Below, one piece after another: positions 25,234 through 33,803 of a stretch of 64,000 nt of DNA (the first letter of the stretch is position 1; each line of letters begins with the position of its first letter). A program made the position numbers and the translations under genes. Source of the DNA: Phascolarctobacterium sp. (lineage in GTDB: Bacteria; Bacillota; Negativicutes; Acidaminococcales; Acidaminococcaceae); the NCBI GenBank assembly GCA_003150755.1, contig QAMT01000004.1:434001-498000 (forward strand). The letters run 5' to 3'. The notes beneath the pieces were generated by a model, which ran no database searches, was not told where the DNA came from, and saw only the letters and a list, made by a program, of their open reading frames with translations.

Positions 25234-26916
25234 ATGCTTCAGGCTTTACATGTCCACAATTTTGCTTTAATTGAAGATGCCAAAGTTGAATTTACCGGCG
25301 GTTTTAACGTGTTTACAGGCGAAACCGGCGCCGGTAAATCCATTCTTATTGATGCGTTCAGCATTGCGCTGGGTGCGCGCGCTTCGGCTGATTATGTACG
25401 CAGCGGCACTGACGCTTTATCCGTACAGGCGGTATTTGATATTGATGATTGCCCCGCAGCCCAAAAACTTTTGGAGGAGCAGGGCATTGATTATGAGGAC
25501 GGCCTGTTTTTGCGCCGCCGCATAACCGCTGCCGGTAAAAGCCAGGCTACCGTTAATGGCGTGCAGGTACCGGTTGCCGTGCTGCGCTCATTTGCCGCTG
25601 TTTTGGTAGACGTGCATGGGCAGCATGAAAACCAGGCGCTTTTAAAAGCGGATTTTCCGCAGCAGTTGACGGATTTGTACGGGCATACGCAGATTGCGCC
25701 GGTGCTTGATAAATACCGCCAGGCATTTACGGAATACAATGCAATTAAGGGTGAACTGGAAAGATTGCAGGCTGCCGGGCAAGACCGCGAACGCATTTTA
25801 GACCGCCTGGACTGGGAGATTGAAGAAATAACCAATGCCAATTTGCAGCCAGGCGAACTGGACGCTTTGCAGGATGAATGGAAACGCCTGCAAAACAACG
25901 GTAAAATTATGCAGGCAGTCAGTGATGCCAACGAACTGATTGACGGCAAATACAGTGCTTTGGATGCTTTGGCGGAAGCCAAAAGCAAAATTGAAAGCGC
26001 CGCACGCTATGACGCAGAGCTTGCAGCTAATGCAGAACTGCTTGAAAGCTGCTGGCTGACGCTTGAAGAATGCCACAAAAACCTGCTTGATTATCTTGAA
26101 AACAACGAGTTTGACGCTGAACGCGCAGCTTACGTAGAACAGCGTCTGGATTTATGGTACAGATTACAGAAAAAATACGGAGCAGATTATGACGCTATCA
26201 GCGCTTACCTGCAAAAAGTACAGCAGGAAGCTGCTGAACTGAAAGAAATTGACCGCAGTATTGCGCAAAAATCCAAAGAACTGGCACAAAAAACAGCAGA
26301 GTTAAAGGCTCTTGCAGGAGATTTGACAAAACTGCGTAAAGAAAGCGCCGGGCTTTTAACCAAGGAAATTACCAGGCATATTGCCGATTTGGCAATGCCG
26401 CAGGGAAAAATAGAAATCAGCTTTACGCAGAAAGAAGCTTTCGGCAAAAACGGCTGCGATGAAATGATGTTTTTATTTTCCGCTAATGCGGGCGAACCGC
26501 TGATGGAGCTTTCCAAGGTTGCATCAGGCGGCGAACTTTCGCGTATCGCACTGGCGGTAAAAACCGTGCTGTTTAATGAACTGGGCGTGCCGACGATGAT
26601 TTTTGACGAAATTGATACCGGCATCGGCGGTGTTACGGCGCAGAAAATGGCTGAAAAAATCGCTGTTATTGCGCAGCACGGGCAGGTTATCTGCATAACG
26701 CATTTGCCGCAGATTGCCAGCTTTGCCGACCGCCATATAAAAATAAACAAAGTCAGTGCAGGCGGGCGCACACAGACAGAACTGAATGTTTTGGACGCAG
26801 CCGGGCGCGTAGATGAGCTGATGCGCATGACAGCCGGTGAAAACACCAGCAGCGCCGCACGCCAGAACGCGGAAGAACTTTTGGCCAATGCAGCAAAATT
26901 TAAAAATGCAAGGTGA
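25234..26916 (+). CDS. recN: DNA repair protein RecN
   Basis: 560 residues of the SMC-like RecN family. Walker A GETGAGKS lies near residue 30, a long coiled coil occupies about 150-370, and the ABC signature ASGGELSRIALA with Walker B MIFDEIDTGIGG lies near 430-465. It recognises double-strand breaks and helps pair ends in recombinational repair. No LexA-type box was seen directly before it, as it is internal to an operon. The last bases overlap an alternative start of the nudix gene. Confidence 0.95.
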   Translation: MLQALHVHNFALIEDAKVEFTGGFNVFTGETGAGKSILIDAFSIALGARASADYVRSGTDALSVQAVFDIDDCPAAQKLLEEQGIDYEDGLFLRRRITAAGKSQATVNGVQVPVAVLRSFAAVLVDVHGQHENQALLKADFPQQLTDLYGHTQIAPVLDKYRQAFTEYNAIKGELERLQAAGQDRERILDRLDWEIEEITNANLQPGELDALQDEWKRLQNNGKIMQAVSDANELIDGKYSALDALAEAKSKIESAARYDAELAANAELLESCWLTLEECHKNLLDYLENNEFDAERAAYVEQRLDLWYRLQKKYGADYDAISAYLQKVQQEAAELKEIDRSIAQKSKELAQKTAELKALAGDLTKLRKESAGLLTKEITRHIADLAMPQGKIEISFTQKEAFGKNGCDEMMFLFSANAGEPLMELSKVASGGELSRIALAVKTVLFNELGVPTMIFDEIDTGIGGVTAQKMAEKIAVIAQHGQVICITHLPQIASFADRHIKINKVSAGGRTQTELNVLDAAGRVDELMRMTAGENTSSAARQNAEELLANAAKFKNAR

Positions 26917-26921
26917 TATTT

Positions 26922-27485
26922 ATGAAAAAAATACATCAGGAAAACCTTGATGAAAAATTTATCAGCCGCAAACAGGGTTTTGACGGCAGGCTTTTAAAGG
27001 TTATGGTTGATACCGTTACTTTGCCCAACGGCAGGCAGACAACGCGTGAAATAATTGCTCACCCGGGCGCAGTGTGCGTTGTGCCTGTGCTTGATGACGG
27101 CAGCATTATTTTTGTTAAGCAGTACCGTTATGCCGTTGGCAGCGTTTTGTACGAGCTGCCCGCAGGCAAACTTGATAAGCTGGACGAAGACCCGCTGGAC
27201 TGCGCTAAACGCGAGCTTTCGGAAGAAACCGGCTACACAGCAGCCAACTGGCAAAAGCTGACCAGCATCGTTACCACGCCGGGCTTTACGGACGAAGTAA
27301 TCCATTTATATGCAGCAACCGGCCTTGAAAAATTTAACCAGCACACAGATGAAGATGAATTTATTGACATTGCCGTGCTGAAACCGGCAGAAGTGCGCGC
27401 CATGCTGCAAAACGAAGAAATTTTTGATGCCAAAACCTTAAGCGCTTTGTGTATGATGCTTCTGCAAAATCCGCAGTTTATTTAA
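26922..27485 (+). CDS. nudF: ADP-ribose pyrophosphatase (Nudix hydrolase)
   Basis: 187 residues. The Nudix box is present as a glycine-led segment ending in RELSEETGY (about residues 92-100), preceded by YELPAGKLD, which is typical of the NudF/ADPRase branch. It hydrolyses ADP-ribose to AMP and ribose 5-phosphate. I choose ATG 26922, placed after AAGGTGAT; the GTG at 26913 overlaps the recN stop. It ends the 16-27 kb operon. Confidence 0.88.
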   Translation: MKKIHQENLDEKFISRKQGFDGRLLKVMVDTVTLPNGRQTTREIIAHPGAVCVVPVLDDGSIIFVKQYRYAVGSVLYELPAGKLDKLDEDPLDCAKRELSEETGYTAANWQKLTSIVTTPGFTDEVIHLYAATGLEKFNQHTDEDEFIDIAVLKPAEVRAMLQNEEIFDAKTLSALCMMLLQNPQFI

Positions 27486-27523
27486 GCAGAAAATTCTTCA
27501 CAGATATTTTGCTTTTAAGGTTA

Positions 27524-27552
27524 TTGACAAATCTTTGCTGATGGTAGATACT
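27524..27552 (+). promoter_or_regulatory. Promoter of the riboflavin operon
   Basis: A perfect -35 TTGACA (27524-27529), a 17-bp spacer and a -10 GATACT (27547-27552), starting transcription about 16 nt before the FMN aptamer. Confidence 0.75.
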
Positions 27553-27574
27553 AATTACATGATAATTTTATAAT

Positions 27575-27681
27575 GGCCTTTGGGGTAGGGAGAATTTCCC
27601 GACCGGCGGTGACAGTCCGCGAGCGTAAGCACGAACCGGTGTGATTCCGGTACCGACAGTATAGTCTGGATGAGAAAAGGC
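27575..27681 (+). promoter_or_regulatory. FMN riboswitch (RFN element)
   Basis: The conserved RFN blocks appear in order: GGGGTAGGGAGAA, TTCCCGACCGGCGGT, AGTCCGCGAG, a variable arm, CCGGTGTGATTCCGG, ACCGACAGTATAGTCTGGATG. The closing stem GGCCTTT pairs with the AAAAGGC at the end. FMN binding should favour the terminator at 27694-27729 and shut off ribDE-BA-H. Confidence 0.97.
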
Positions 27682-27693
27682 AAACGAATTTTA

Positions 27694-27729
27694 ACAGCTG
27701 AAACCCCGGAGGTTTTGGCTGTTTTTGTT
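27694..27729 (+). terminator. Expression platform terminator of the FMN riboswitch
   Basis: ACAGC..AAACC pairs with GGTTT..GCTGT around a CCGGA loop, followed by T5G T3. It lies 13 nt after the aptamer and 20 nt before ribD, so regulation is probably by transcription attenuation. Confidence 0.85.
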
Positions 27730-27746
27730 TTAAAGAGGGTGTGTAA

Positions 27747-28841
27747 ATGGATGATATAAAATATATGCAGCGTGCGCTGCAGCTGGCACAGCTGGCCGAA
27801 GGCGGCACCAGCCCTAACCCGATGGTCGGCGCAGTTATTGTAGACGATGCCGGCAACATCGTCGGTGAAGGCTACCACCACAAAGCAGGGCAGCCGCATG
27901 CCGAAATAAACGCTTTGGCAGCGGCAGGCGATAAGGCAAAAGGCGCAACAATTTATGTTACGCTGGAACCCTGTTCTCATTACGGCAGAACTGGCCCTTG
28001 CTGCGAAGCGCTGATTAAAGCAGGCGTTAAACGTGTTGTAAGTGCCGTAACGGACCCTAATCCGCTGGTAGCGGGACGCGGGCTTAACCGCCTGCGCGAT
28101 GCCGGTATCGAAGTTACGGAACACATCTGCGAAGATGAAGCCAAAAAGCTGAACGAAAAGTTTTTCTTCTGGATTACGCATAAGCGCCCGTTTGTATCGC
28201 TTAAATACGCCATGACACTTGACGGCAGGCTTGCCGCTGCGGGAGGGGATTCCAAATGGATAACAGGTACGGAAGCACGTACTTACGCGCATTATCTGCG
28301 CAAAGCACACGACGCTGTGCTTGTAGGCAAAAACACCGTGCTGCATGACGACTGCGAACTGACTACCCGCATGGTTGAAGGCAAAAACCCTGTACGCATT
28401 GTGCTGGACAGTATGGCTGCTTTACCGCTGAATGCCAAAATACTTAACGGCGAAGCAAAAACAATCGTTGCTGCAAGCGAAAAAGCGCCGCAGGATAAAC
28501 TTGCCGGATTGCAGCAGCTTGCTGATGTTGAAGTTTTAACTTTGCCGGAACATAACGGCCTGCTTGATTTAAACGTACTTTTGGACAAACTTGCCGCTAT
28601 GGAAATTACCAGCCTTCTGGTAGAAGGCGGCAGCGAAATCCACGGCGCGTTTATGGACGCCGGGCTTGCCGAAAGGGTTTATGCCTTTATTGCGCCGAAA
28701 ATTATCGGCGGCAGGGATGCTTTAGGCCCGGTAGGCGGCACCGGCAATACTGATATGGGCAAAGCCGTTAAGCTGCGCGATGTGGAATATAAGCAGCTTG
28801 GTGCAGATTTTTTGATTACCGGCAGAACGGAGCGTGATTGA
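27747..28841 (+). CDS. ribD: Bifunctional riboflavin deaminase/reductase
   Basis: 364 residues. The N-terminal deaminase has the zinc site HAEINAL and PCSHYGRTGPC (residues about 50-83). The C-terminal DHFR-like reductase starts near residue 145 (VSLKYAMTLDGRLA) and contains VEGGSEIHGAF. It performs the second and third steps from GTP-derived pyrimidine to ribitylamino-uracil phosphate. It is the first gene of the FMN-riboswitch operon and overlaps the possible upstream start of ribE. Confidence 0.96.
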   Translation: MDDIKYMQRALQLAQLAEGGTSPNPMVGAVIVDDAGNIVGEGYHHKAGQPHAEINALAAAGDKAKGATIYVTLEPCSHYGRTGPCCEALIKAGVKRVVSAVTDPNPLVAGRGLNRLRDAGIEVTEHICEDEAKKLNEKFFFWITHKRPFVSLKYAMTLDGRLAAAGGDSKWITGTEARTYAHYLRKAHDAVLVGKNTVLHDDCELTTRMVEGKNPVRIVLDSMAALPLNAKILNGEAKTIVAASEKAPQDKLAGLQQLADVEVLTLPEHNGLLDLNVLLDKLAAMEITSLLVEGGSEIHGAFMDAGLAERVYAFIAPKIIGGRDALGPVGGTGNTDMGKAVKLRDVEYKQLGADFLITGRTERD

Positions 28842-28842
28842 A

Positions 28843-29490
28843 ATGTTTACAGGGCTTGTGGCAGAACTGGGCACTGTTGTTGCCTTAAAACCGCTGAAAC
28901 AAAGCTATAACATTACCGTTAAAGCCGGCAAAGTGCTTGCTAACCTTAAAATCGGCGACAGTGTTGCTGTTAACGGCGCCTGTCTGACGGTTGTAAAAAT
29001 CAGCGGCAGCGAGTTTACCGCAGATGTCATGCCGGAAACCGTTAAGCTGACTAACCTGCGACATTTAAAAAGCGGCGACAGGGTAAACCTGGAACGCACT
29101 CTGCGTCTGTGCGACGGTCTTGACGGGCATATCGTCAGCGGGCATGTAGAAGGCATCGGTGTTATCGCCTCCAAAAAGGCAGAAGGCATTGCCGAAATTG
29201 TTACTATCAAAACGCCGCCGGAGCTTTTAAAATACATCATCAAAAAAGGCAGCATTGCCATCGACGGAATCAGCCTGACGGTGACTGATGTTACTGCAAC
29301 CGGGTTCAGCGTTTCGCTTATCCCGCATACAGCGGCAGAAACCACGCTGGGCTTTAAAAAGGCCGGGGACGAGGTAAACCTGGAAACCGATATTATAGGC
29401 AAATATGTGGAGCATTTACTAAATTTTAAAGCTCCTGACCATAAAAAAGGCTTGAGCAAAGCCACACTTTTTGAAAACGGATTTATCTGA
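28843..29490 (+). CDS. ribE: Riboflavin synthase alpha chain
   Basis: 215 residues with the canonical MFTGLV N-terminus, which fixes the start at ATG 28843 (a GTG at 28834 would add three residues). Two lumazine-binding repeats are visible: GDSVAVNGACLTV in the first and GSIAIDGISLTV in the second. The trimer dismutates two lumazines to riboflavin. Preceded by GGAG and followed within 10 bp by ribBA. Confidence 0.96.
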   Translation: MFTGLVAELGTVVALKPLKQSYNITVKAGKVLANLKIGDSVAVNGACLTVVKISGSEFTADVMPETVKLTNLRHLKSGDRVNLERTLRLCDGLDGHIVSGHVEGIGVIASKKAEGIAEIVTIKTPPELLKYIIKKGSIAIDGISLTVTDVTATGFSVSLIPHTAAETTLGFKKAGDEVNLETDIIGKYVEHLLNFKAPDHKKGLSKATLFENGFI

Positions 29491-29500
29491 GGAGGTTACA

Positions 29501-30709
29501 ATGGAAGAATTTAAGTTCAATACCGTAGAAGAAGCCATTGAAGCGATTAAAAACGGCAAAATGGTTTTGGTTACAGACGACGAAGACCGCGAAAACGAAG
29601 GCGACCTGATTATGGCAGCGCAGTTCTGCACCGGCGACGACGTAAACTTTATGGCAAAATACGCCCGCGGGCTGATTTGCATGCCTGCCGACCCGCAGAT
29701 TATGGATAAGCTGCAATTCGGCGCGATGGTTGCCAATAATACCGATAACCACGAAACTGCGTTTTCGGTTTCTATCGACCACGTTGATACGACGACCGGC
29801 ATTTCTGCCTACGAGCGCGCCTATACCATGCGCAAATGCGCTGACCCTGCCGCACAGCCGCAGGATTTCCGCCGTCCGGGGCATGTGTTTCCGCTGCGCA
29901 GCCGCGTGGGCGGTGTTTTAAGGCGCACTGGCCACACGGAGGCAACGACTGATTTGTGCCGCCTGGCAGGGCTTACCCCTGTCGGCATTTGCTGCGAGAT
30001 TATGAGCGACGACGGCAATATGGCGCGCACGCCGGAACTAATGAAATTTGCCCGTGAACACAACATTGTGTTCATAACCGTTGCTGCATTGGTTGCTTAC
30101 CGCAAAAAACACGAAAAAATGGTACACCGCGTTGCGGAAGCTGCTCTGCCGAGCAAATACGGCAATTTCCGCATTATTGCTTACGAAAACGATTTGGATA
30201 ACCAGTGCCATGTGGCAATCGTCAAAGGCGATATTGCCGGTAAAAAAGACGTTATGGTGCGTGTGCATTCCGAATGCCTTACAGGCGATGCACTTGGCTC
30301 GCTGCGCTGCGACTGCGGCGACCAGCTGGCAACCGCTCTGCGCATGATTGAAAAAGAAGGCTGCGGCGTTGTTGTTTATATGCGTCAGGAAGGGCGCGGC
30401 ATCGGCCTTGCCAATAAAATCCGCGCTTACGCTTTGCAGGACCAGGGGCTTGACACCGTAGAAGCAAACATTAAACTCGGCTTTGCGCCGGATTTGCGTG
30501 ACTACGGCATCGGCGCGCAGATTCTGTCAGACCTGGGCCTGACCAGTATCCGCCTTATTACCAACAACCCGGCCAAACGCGCAGGGCTTACTGGCTACGG
30601 CATTACCGTTACCGGCAGGGTGCCGATTGTGATGGAAGCAAACTGCTACAACGAACATTATCTTGACGTTAAAGAAGAAAAAATGGGCCATAAATTACAC
30701 GAAAAATAA
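29501..30709 (+). CDS. ribBA: DHBP synthase / GTP cyclohydrolase II
   Basis: 402 residues. The N-terminal RibB domain has DDEDRENEGDL (near residue 29) and RRPGHVFPLR; the C-terminal RibA domain has the zinc cysteines in HSECLTGDALGSLRCDCGDQ (three Cys) and RQEGRGIGL. The two activities supply both riboflavin precursors, from ribulose 5-phosphate and from GTP. The start ATG follows the strong GAGGAGG; longer in-frame starts lie inside ribE. Confidence 0.96.
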   Translation: MEEFKFNTVEEAIEAIKNGKMVLVTDDEDRENEGDLIMAAQFCTGDDVNFMAKYARGLICMPADPQIMDKLQFGAMVANNTDNHETAFSVSIDHVDTTTGISAYERAYTMRKCADPAAQPQDFRRPGHVFPLRSRVGGVLRRTGHTEATTDLCRLAGLTPVGICCEIMSDDGNMARTPELMKFAREHNIVFITVAALVAYRKKHEKMVHRVAEAALPSKYGNFRIIAYENDLDNQCHVAIVKGDIAGKKDVMVRVHSECLTGDALGSLRCDCGDQLATALRMIEKEGCGVVVYMRQEGRGIGLANKIRAYALQDQGLDTVEANIKLGFAPDLRDYGIGAQILSDLGLTSIRLITNNPAKRAGLTGYGITVTGRVPIVMEANCYNEHYLDVKEEKMGHKLHEK

Positions 30710-30724
30710 TTGGAGGAATGGAAA

Positions 30725-31186
30725 ATGAAGGTTTTAGAAGGTAAATTAACAGCAAAAGGCATGAAGGTAGCTATTGTGGCTTCCCGTTTTAACGAATTTA
30801 TTACCAGCAAACTTATCGGCGGGGCAGAAGACTGCCTTATCCGCCATGGCGCAGACAGCGATGACCTAACCCTGGCATGGGTGCCGGGCGCTTTTGAAAT
30901 CCCTCTGGCAGCACAAAAACTTGCCAGAAGCGGCAAATATGACGCTGTTGTCTGCGTTGGCGCGGTAATCCGCGGCGCAACCCCGCATTTTGATTATGTC
31001 TGCGCAGAAGCAAGCAAAGGCATTGCCCATGTAATCCTTGAAACCGGTGTGCCAGTTGCTTTTGGCGTGCTGACTACCGATAACATTGAACAGGCTGTTG
31101 AACGCGCAGGCACCAAAGCAGGCAATAAAGGCGCCGATGCTGCGCTCAGCGCTATTGAAATGGTTAACCTGATGCGTGAAATGTGA
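30725..31186 (+). CDS. ribH: 6,7-dimethyl-8-ribityllumazine synthase
   Basis: 153 residues, the usual size. SRFNEFITSKL, WVPGAFEIPLAAQ, GAVIRGATPHFDYV and AFGVLTTDN are the active-site and shell-forming motifs. It condenses the RibD product with dihydroxybutanone phosphate. The ATG at 30725 follows TGGAGGAA; the TTG at 30710 overlaps that ribosome site. It is the last riboflavin gene; hslO follows after 12 bp. Confidence 0.96.
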   Translation: MKVLEGKLTAKGMKVAIVASRFNEFITSKLIGGAEDCLIRHGADSDDLTLAWVPGAFEIPLAAQKLARSGKYDAVVCVGAVIRGATPHFDYVCAEASKGIAHVILETGVPVAFGVLTTDNIEQAVERAGTKAGNKGADAALSAIEMVNLMREM

Positions 31187-31198
31187 GAAGGAAAGTTT

Positions 31199-32053
31199 AT
31201 GGAAGATATTTTAACTATTGCAACGGCTGACGGCGTGCGTATTTACGCTATCACCACCAAAAATTTAGTGCAGGAGGCTGCTGACCGCCACCACACCAGC
31301 CATCTGGCTACGGCGGCACTGGGCAGGGCTATGAGCGGCGCTTTGATGCTGGCAGCAACGATGAAAGACGGCGAGCGCATTGCCTTAAAATTAAAGGGCG
31401 ACGGCCCGATGGGCGAAGTTGTAGCCGAAGCGCAGGGCACATCCGTGCGCGGCTATGTCGGCAATCCGGATGTATTTATGCCGCTGAAGGATGGTAAGCT
31501 GGATATCGGCGGAGCGCTTGGCCAGGGCACAATTACCCTTACGCGCTACCTGCAAAACGGCGAATCCTTTACCGGACACGCAGAGCTTGCCAACGGCGAA
31601 ATTGCAACAGATATTACCAACTATCTGTACATGTCGGAGCAGACGCCGTCATCCGTCGCGCTGGGCGTGCTGGTTGACAAGGACGGCAAAGTACTGGCGG
31701 CAGGCGGCTATTTTATTCAGGCTATGCCTGGCTGCGAAGAAAAAGTGCTGGAAAAACTGGGCGATAATGTAAGCAAAACCCCATATGTAACGCAGCTGCT
31801 TGAACTTGGCTATACCCCGGAAAAAATTATTGAAACGCTGACCCGCGGGCTGGACTGCGACATTAAAGAAAGCCTGCCGGTAAAATTTGCCTGCAACTGC
31901 TCGCGCGATAAAATACTGAACATGCTGGCAACGCTTAACCAGAGCGACATTGATTACCTGACCGAACAGCCGGACACGGAAGTACACTGCCAGTACTGCA
32001 ATAAAATTTACCATATTACAAGCGAAGAACTGAAACAGCTGGCCGCAAAATAA
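31199..32053 (+). CDS. hslO: Redox-regulated chaperone Hsp33
   Basis: 284 residues. The N-terminal substrate-binding domain and the C-terminal redox switch, with zinc cysteines as CNC (near residue 232) and CQYC (near residue 265), are both present. On oxidation zinc is released and the protein becomes an ATP-independent holdase. The gap of 12 bp to ribH suggests co-transcription with the riboflavin operon, an unusual pairing but consistent with flavin/oxidative-stress logic. Start ATG after AGAAGGAAAG. Confidence 0.94.
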   Translation: MEDILTIATADGVRIYAITTKNLVQEAADRHHTSHLATAALGRAMSGALMLAATMKDGERIALKLKGDGPMGEVVAEAQGTSVRGYVGNPDVFMPLKDGKLDIGGALGQGTITLTRYLQNGESFTGHAELANGEIATDITNYLYMSEQTPSSVALGVLVDKDGKVLAAGGYFIQAMPGCEEKVLEKLGDNVSKTPYVTQLLELGYTPEKIIETLTRGLDCDIKESLPVKFACNCSRDKILNMLATLNQSDIDYLTEQPDTEVHCQYCNKIYHITSEELKQLAAK

Positions 32054-32059
32054 AACTGC

Positions 32060-32088
32060 TTGACAAAGCAAACAACTGTTTGTATAAT
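32060..32088 (+). promoter_or_regulatory. recA promoter with LexA (SOS) box
   Basis: A fully consensus promoter: TTGACA (32060-32065), 17-bp spacer, TATAAT (32083-32088). The spacer contains the perfect palindrome CAAAC-AACT-GTTTG (32069-32082), which resembles the Gram-positive LexA box and matches the site before lexA in this window. LexA bound here would block RNA polymerase until SOS induction. Confidence 0.85.
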
Positions 32089-32128
32089 ATTTTTAGAAAG
32101 AGCAGAAACAACTGTGGAGGTATAATTT

Positions 32129-33175
32129 ATGGCATCTGAAAACATAGATAAAATGAGAGCGCTTGACCTTGCTATGCGCCAGATTGAAAAAGATTTCGGC
32201 AAAGGCTCAATTATGAAACTCGGCGAAGCCAGCGCCAAAATGAATATCGAAGTTATCCCGACCGGCGCATTGTCGCTTGATATTGCACTTGGCGTCGGCG
32301 GCATTCCGCGCGGCAGGGTTATTGAAATCTACGGCCCGGAATCATCCGGTAAAACTACCGTTGCCCTGCACATGATTGCCGAAGCGCAGAAACTTGGCGG
32401 CTATGCGGCTTTTATCGACGCAGAGCATGCACTCGACCCTGAATATGCACGCCGTTTGGGTGTAGATGTCGATAACCTTTTGATTTCGCAGCCGGACAAC
32501 GGCGAACAAGCACTGGAAATTGCCGATGCCCTGGTGCGCAGCGGCGCGATTGACATTATCGTTATCGACTCTGTCGCAGCGCTTGTTCCGCGTGCCGAAA
32601 TTGAAGGCGAAATGGGCGACAGCCACGTTGGTTTGCAGGCCCGCCTGATGAGCCAGGCTTTGCGTAAACTGACCGGACTTATTGCCAAATCCAAATGCGC
32701 AACCGTATTTATCAACCAAATCCGCGAAAAAGTCGGCGTTATGTTCGGTAACCCGGAAACCACTACCGGCGGCCGCGCGCTGAAATTTTACGCTACTGTC
32801 CGCATGGATGTGCGCCGTGTAGAAACGCTGAAAAACGGCAATGATATGATTGGCAGCCGTACCCGCGTTAAAATAGTTAAAAACAAGGTTGCGCCTCCGT
32901 TCAAACAGGCAGAGTTTGACATTATGTACGGCGAAGGCATCTCCCACGAAGGCTGCATTGTTGACCTCGGCGTTGAACTTGAACTTATCAACAAGAGCGG
33001 AGCGTGGTATTCCTATGGCGATATCCGCCTGGGCCAGGGCAAAGAAAAAGCCAAGGAATATTTAAAAGACAATCCTGAAGTTATGCAGGAAATCGAAAAC
33101 AGAATCCGCGCCATGACAATTACCAAACAGACTGCGCCGGAGGGTGAAGCTGAAATTGCTGCGCCGGAAGAATAA
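32129..33175 (+). CDS. recA: Recombinase RecA
   Basis: 348 residues. Walker A GPESSGKT lies near residue 69, Walker B in IIVIDSVAALVP, the L1/L2 loops with GDSHVGLQARLMSQALRK and the INQIREKVGVMFGNPETTTGG segment. The C-terminus is acidic. It forms filaments on single-stranded DNA, drives strand exchange and triggers LexA self-cleavage. ATG after GGAGGTATAATTT. Transcribed from a LexA-controlled promoter and followed by overlapping recX. Confidence 0.98.
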   Translation: MASENIDKMRALDLAMRQIEKDFGKGSIMKLGEASAKMNIEVIPTGALSLDIALGVGGIPRGRVIEIYGPESSGKTTVALHMIAEAQKLGGYAAFIDAEHALDPEYARRLGVDVDNLLISQPDNGEQALEIADALVRSGAIDIIVIDSVAALVPRAEIEGEMGDSHVGLQARLMSQALRKLTGLIAKSKCATVFINQIREKVGVMFGNPETTTGGRALKFYATVRMDVRRVETLKNGNDMIGSRTRVKIVKNKVAPPFKQAEFDIMYGEGISHEGCIVDLGVELELINKSGAWYSYGDIRLGQGKEKAKEYLKDNPEVMQEIENRIRAMTITKQTAPEGEAEIAAPEE

Positions 33176-33677
33176 TAAAACCTTCGACAACGAAAAAGAT
33201 GCTTATAATTATGCGCTGACACTTTTAAATTACCGCGATTACAGTATCGCCGAAATGCAGGAAAGACTTAAAAAATGTTCTGTTGCCGGAGAAGATATCA
33301 AAGCAGTTATCAGTAAATTGTGCGAATACGGTTTTTTAGACGAAAAACGCTATGCACAAAGGCTTTACGACAGCTGGCTGGCTAAAAAATATTACGGCAA
33401 AGGAAAGCTTAAAGCAGACCTGCAAAAGCGCAGTTTCAGCGATGAACTGATTGCCGGCATTACAGGCCAGGCGCAGGAAGAAGCTGAATACGAACGCTGC
33501 CAGGCAGCAGCCGATACCTATTTAAAAAAGAAAAAAATAAACAGCTTTGAAGACGCGATGAAAGTAAAAGCAGGTTTGGGCAGGTTTTTATTTGCCAGAG
33601 GTTTTGGCATTGATTTAATCAAAAAAACTATGGCTGAAAAAATAACTTATACCGCAGAAGATAACTGTAATTATTGA
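33144..33677 (+). CDS. recX: RecA regulator RecX
   Basis: About 177 residues of three-helix repeats: SIAEMQERLKKC and YGFLDEKRYAQRLYDSWL, with KYYGKGKLKADLQKRSF in the middle, as in RecX. It modulates RecA filaments. The start is uncertain: GTG 33144 sits right on GGAGGG inside recA; TTG 33156 is an alternative with longer spacing. Either way it overlaps or nearly abuts recA and should be SOS-induced with it. Confidence 0.85.
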   Translation: MKLKLLRRKNNKTFDNEKDAYNYALTLLNYRDYSIAEMQERLKKCSVAGEDIKAVISKLCEYGFLDEKRYAQRLYDSWLAKKYYGKGKLKADLQKRSFSDELIAGITGQAQEEAEYERCQAAADTYLKKKKINSFEDAMKVKAGLGRFLFARGFGIDLIKKTMAEKITYTAEDNCNY

Positions 33678-33684
33678 TACAAAC

Positions 33685-33713
33685 TTGACTTTTGGGTAAA
33701 ATCCATTTAAAAT
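33685..33713 (+). promoter_or_regulatory. Promoter of rny
   Basis: A -35 TTGACT (33685-33690), a 17-bp spacer and a -10 TAAAAT (33708-33713). It lies before the hairpin at 33756, so transcripts from it must read through that structure to reach rny. Confidence 0.6.
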
Positions 33714-33755
33714 TATATTATCCAATCGTGTTAATAAAGATTCAAAGTTAACCAC

Positions 33756-33786
33756 GAGGCGACTAGCAGGTTGCCTCATTTTTTTT
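33756..33786 (+). terminator. Terminator-like hairpin in the rny leader
   Basis: GAGGCGAC (33756-33763) pairs with GGTTGCCTC (33769-33777) and is followed by T8. It ends recA-recX transcription and, since the rny promoter lies upstream, could also attenuate rny. Confidence 0.75.
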
Positions 33787-33803
33787 AGAATTTTATTAAG
33801 GAG

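Noticed and set aside
27555..28346. 263-codon ORF on the - strand
   Set aside because: Covers the FMN riboswitch and ribD in antisense.
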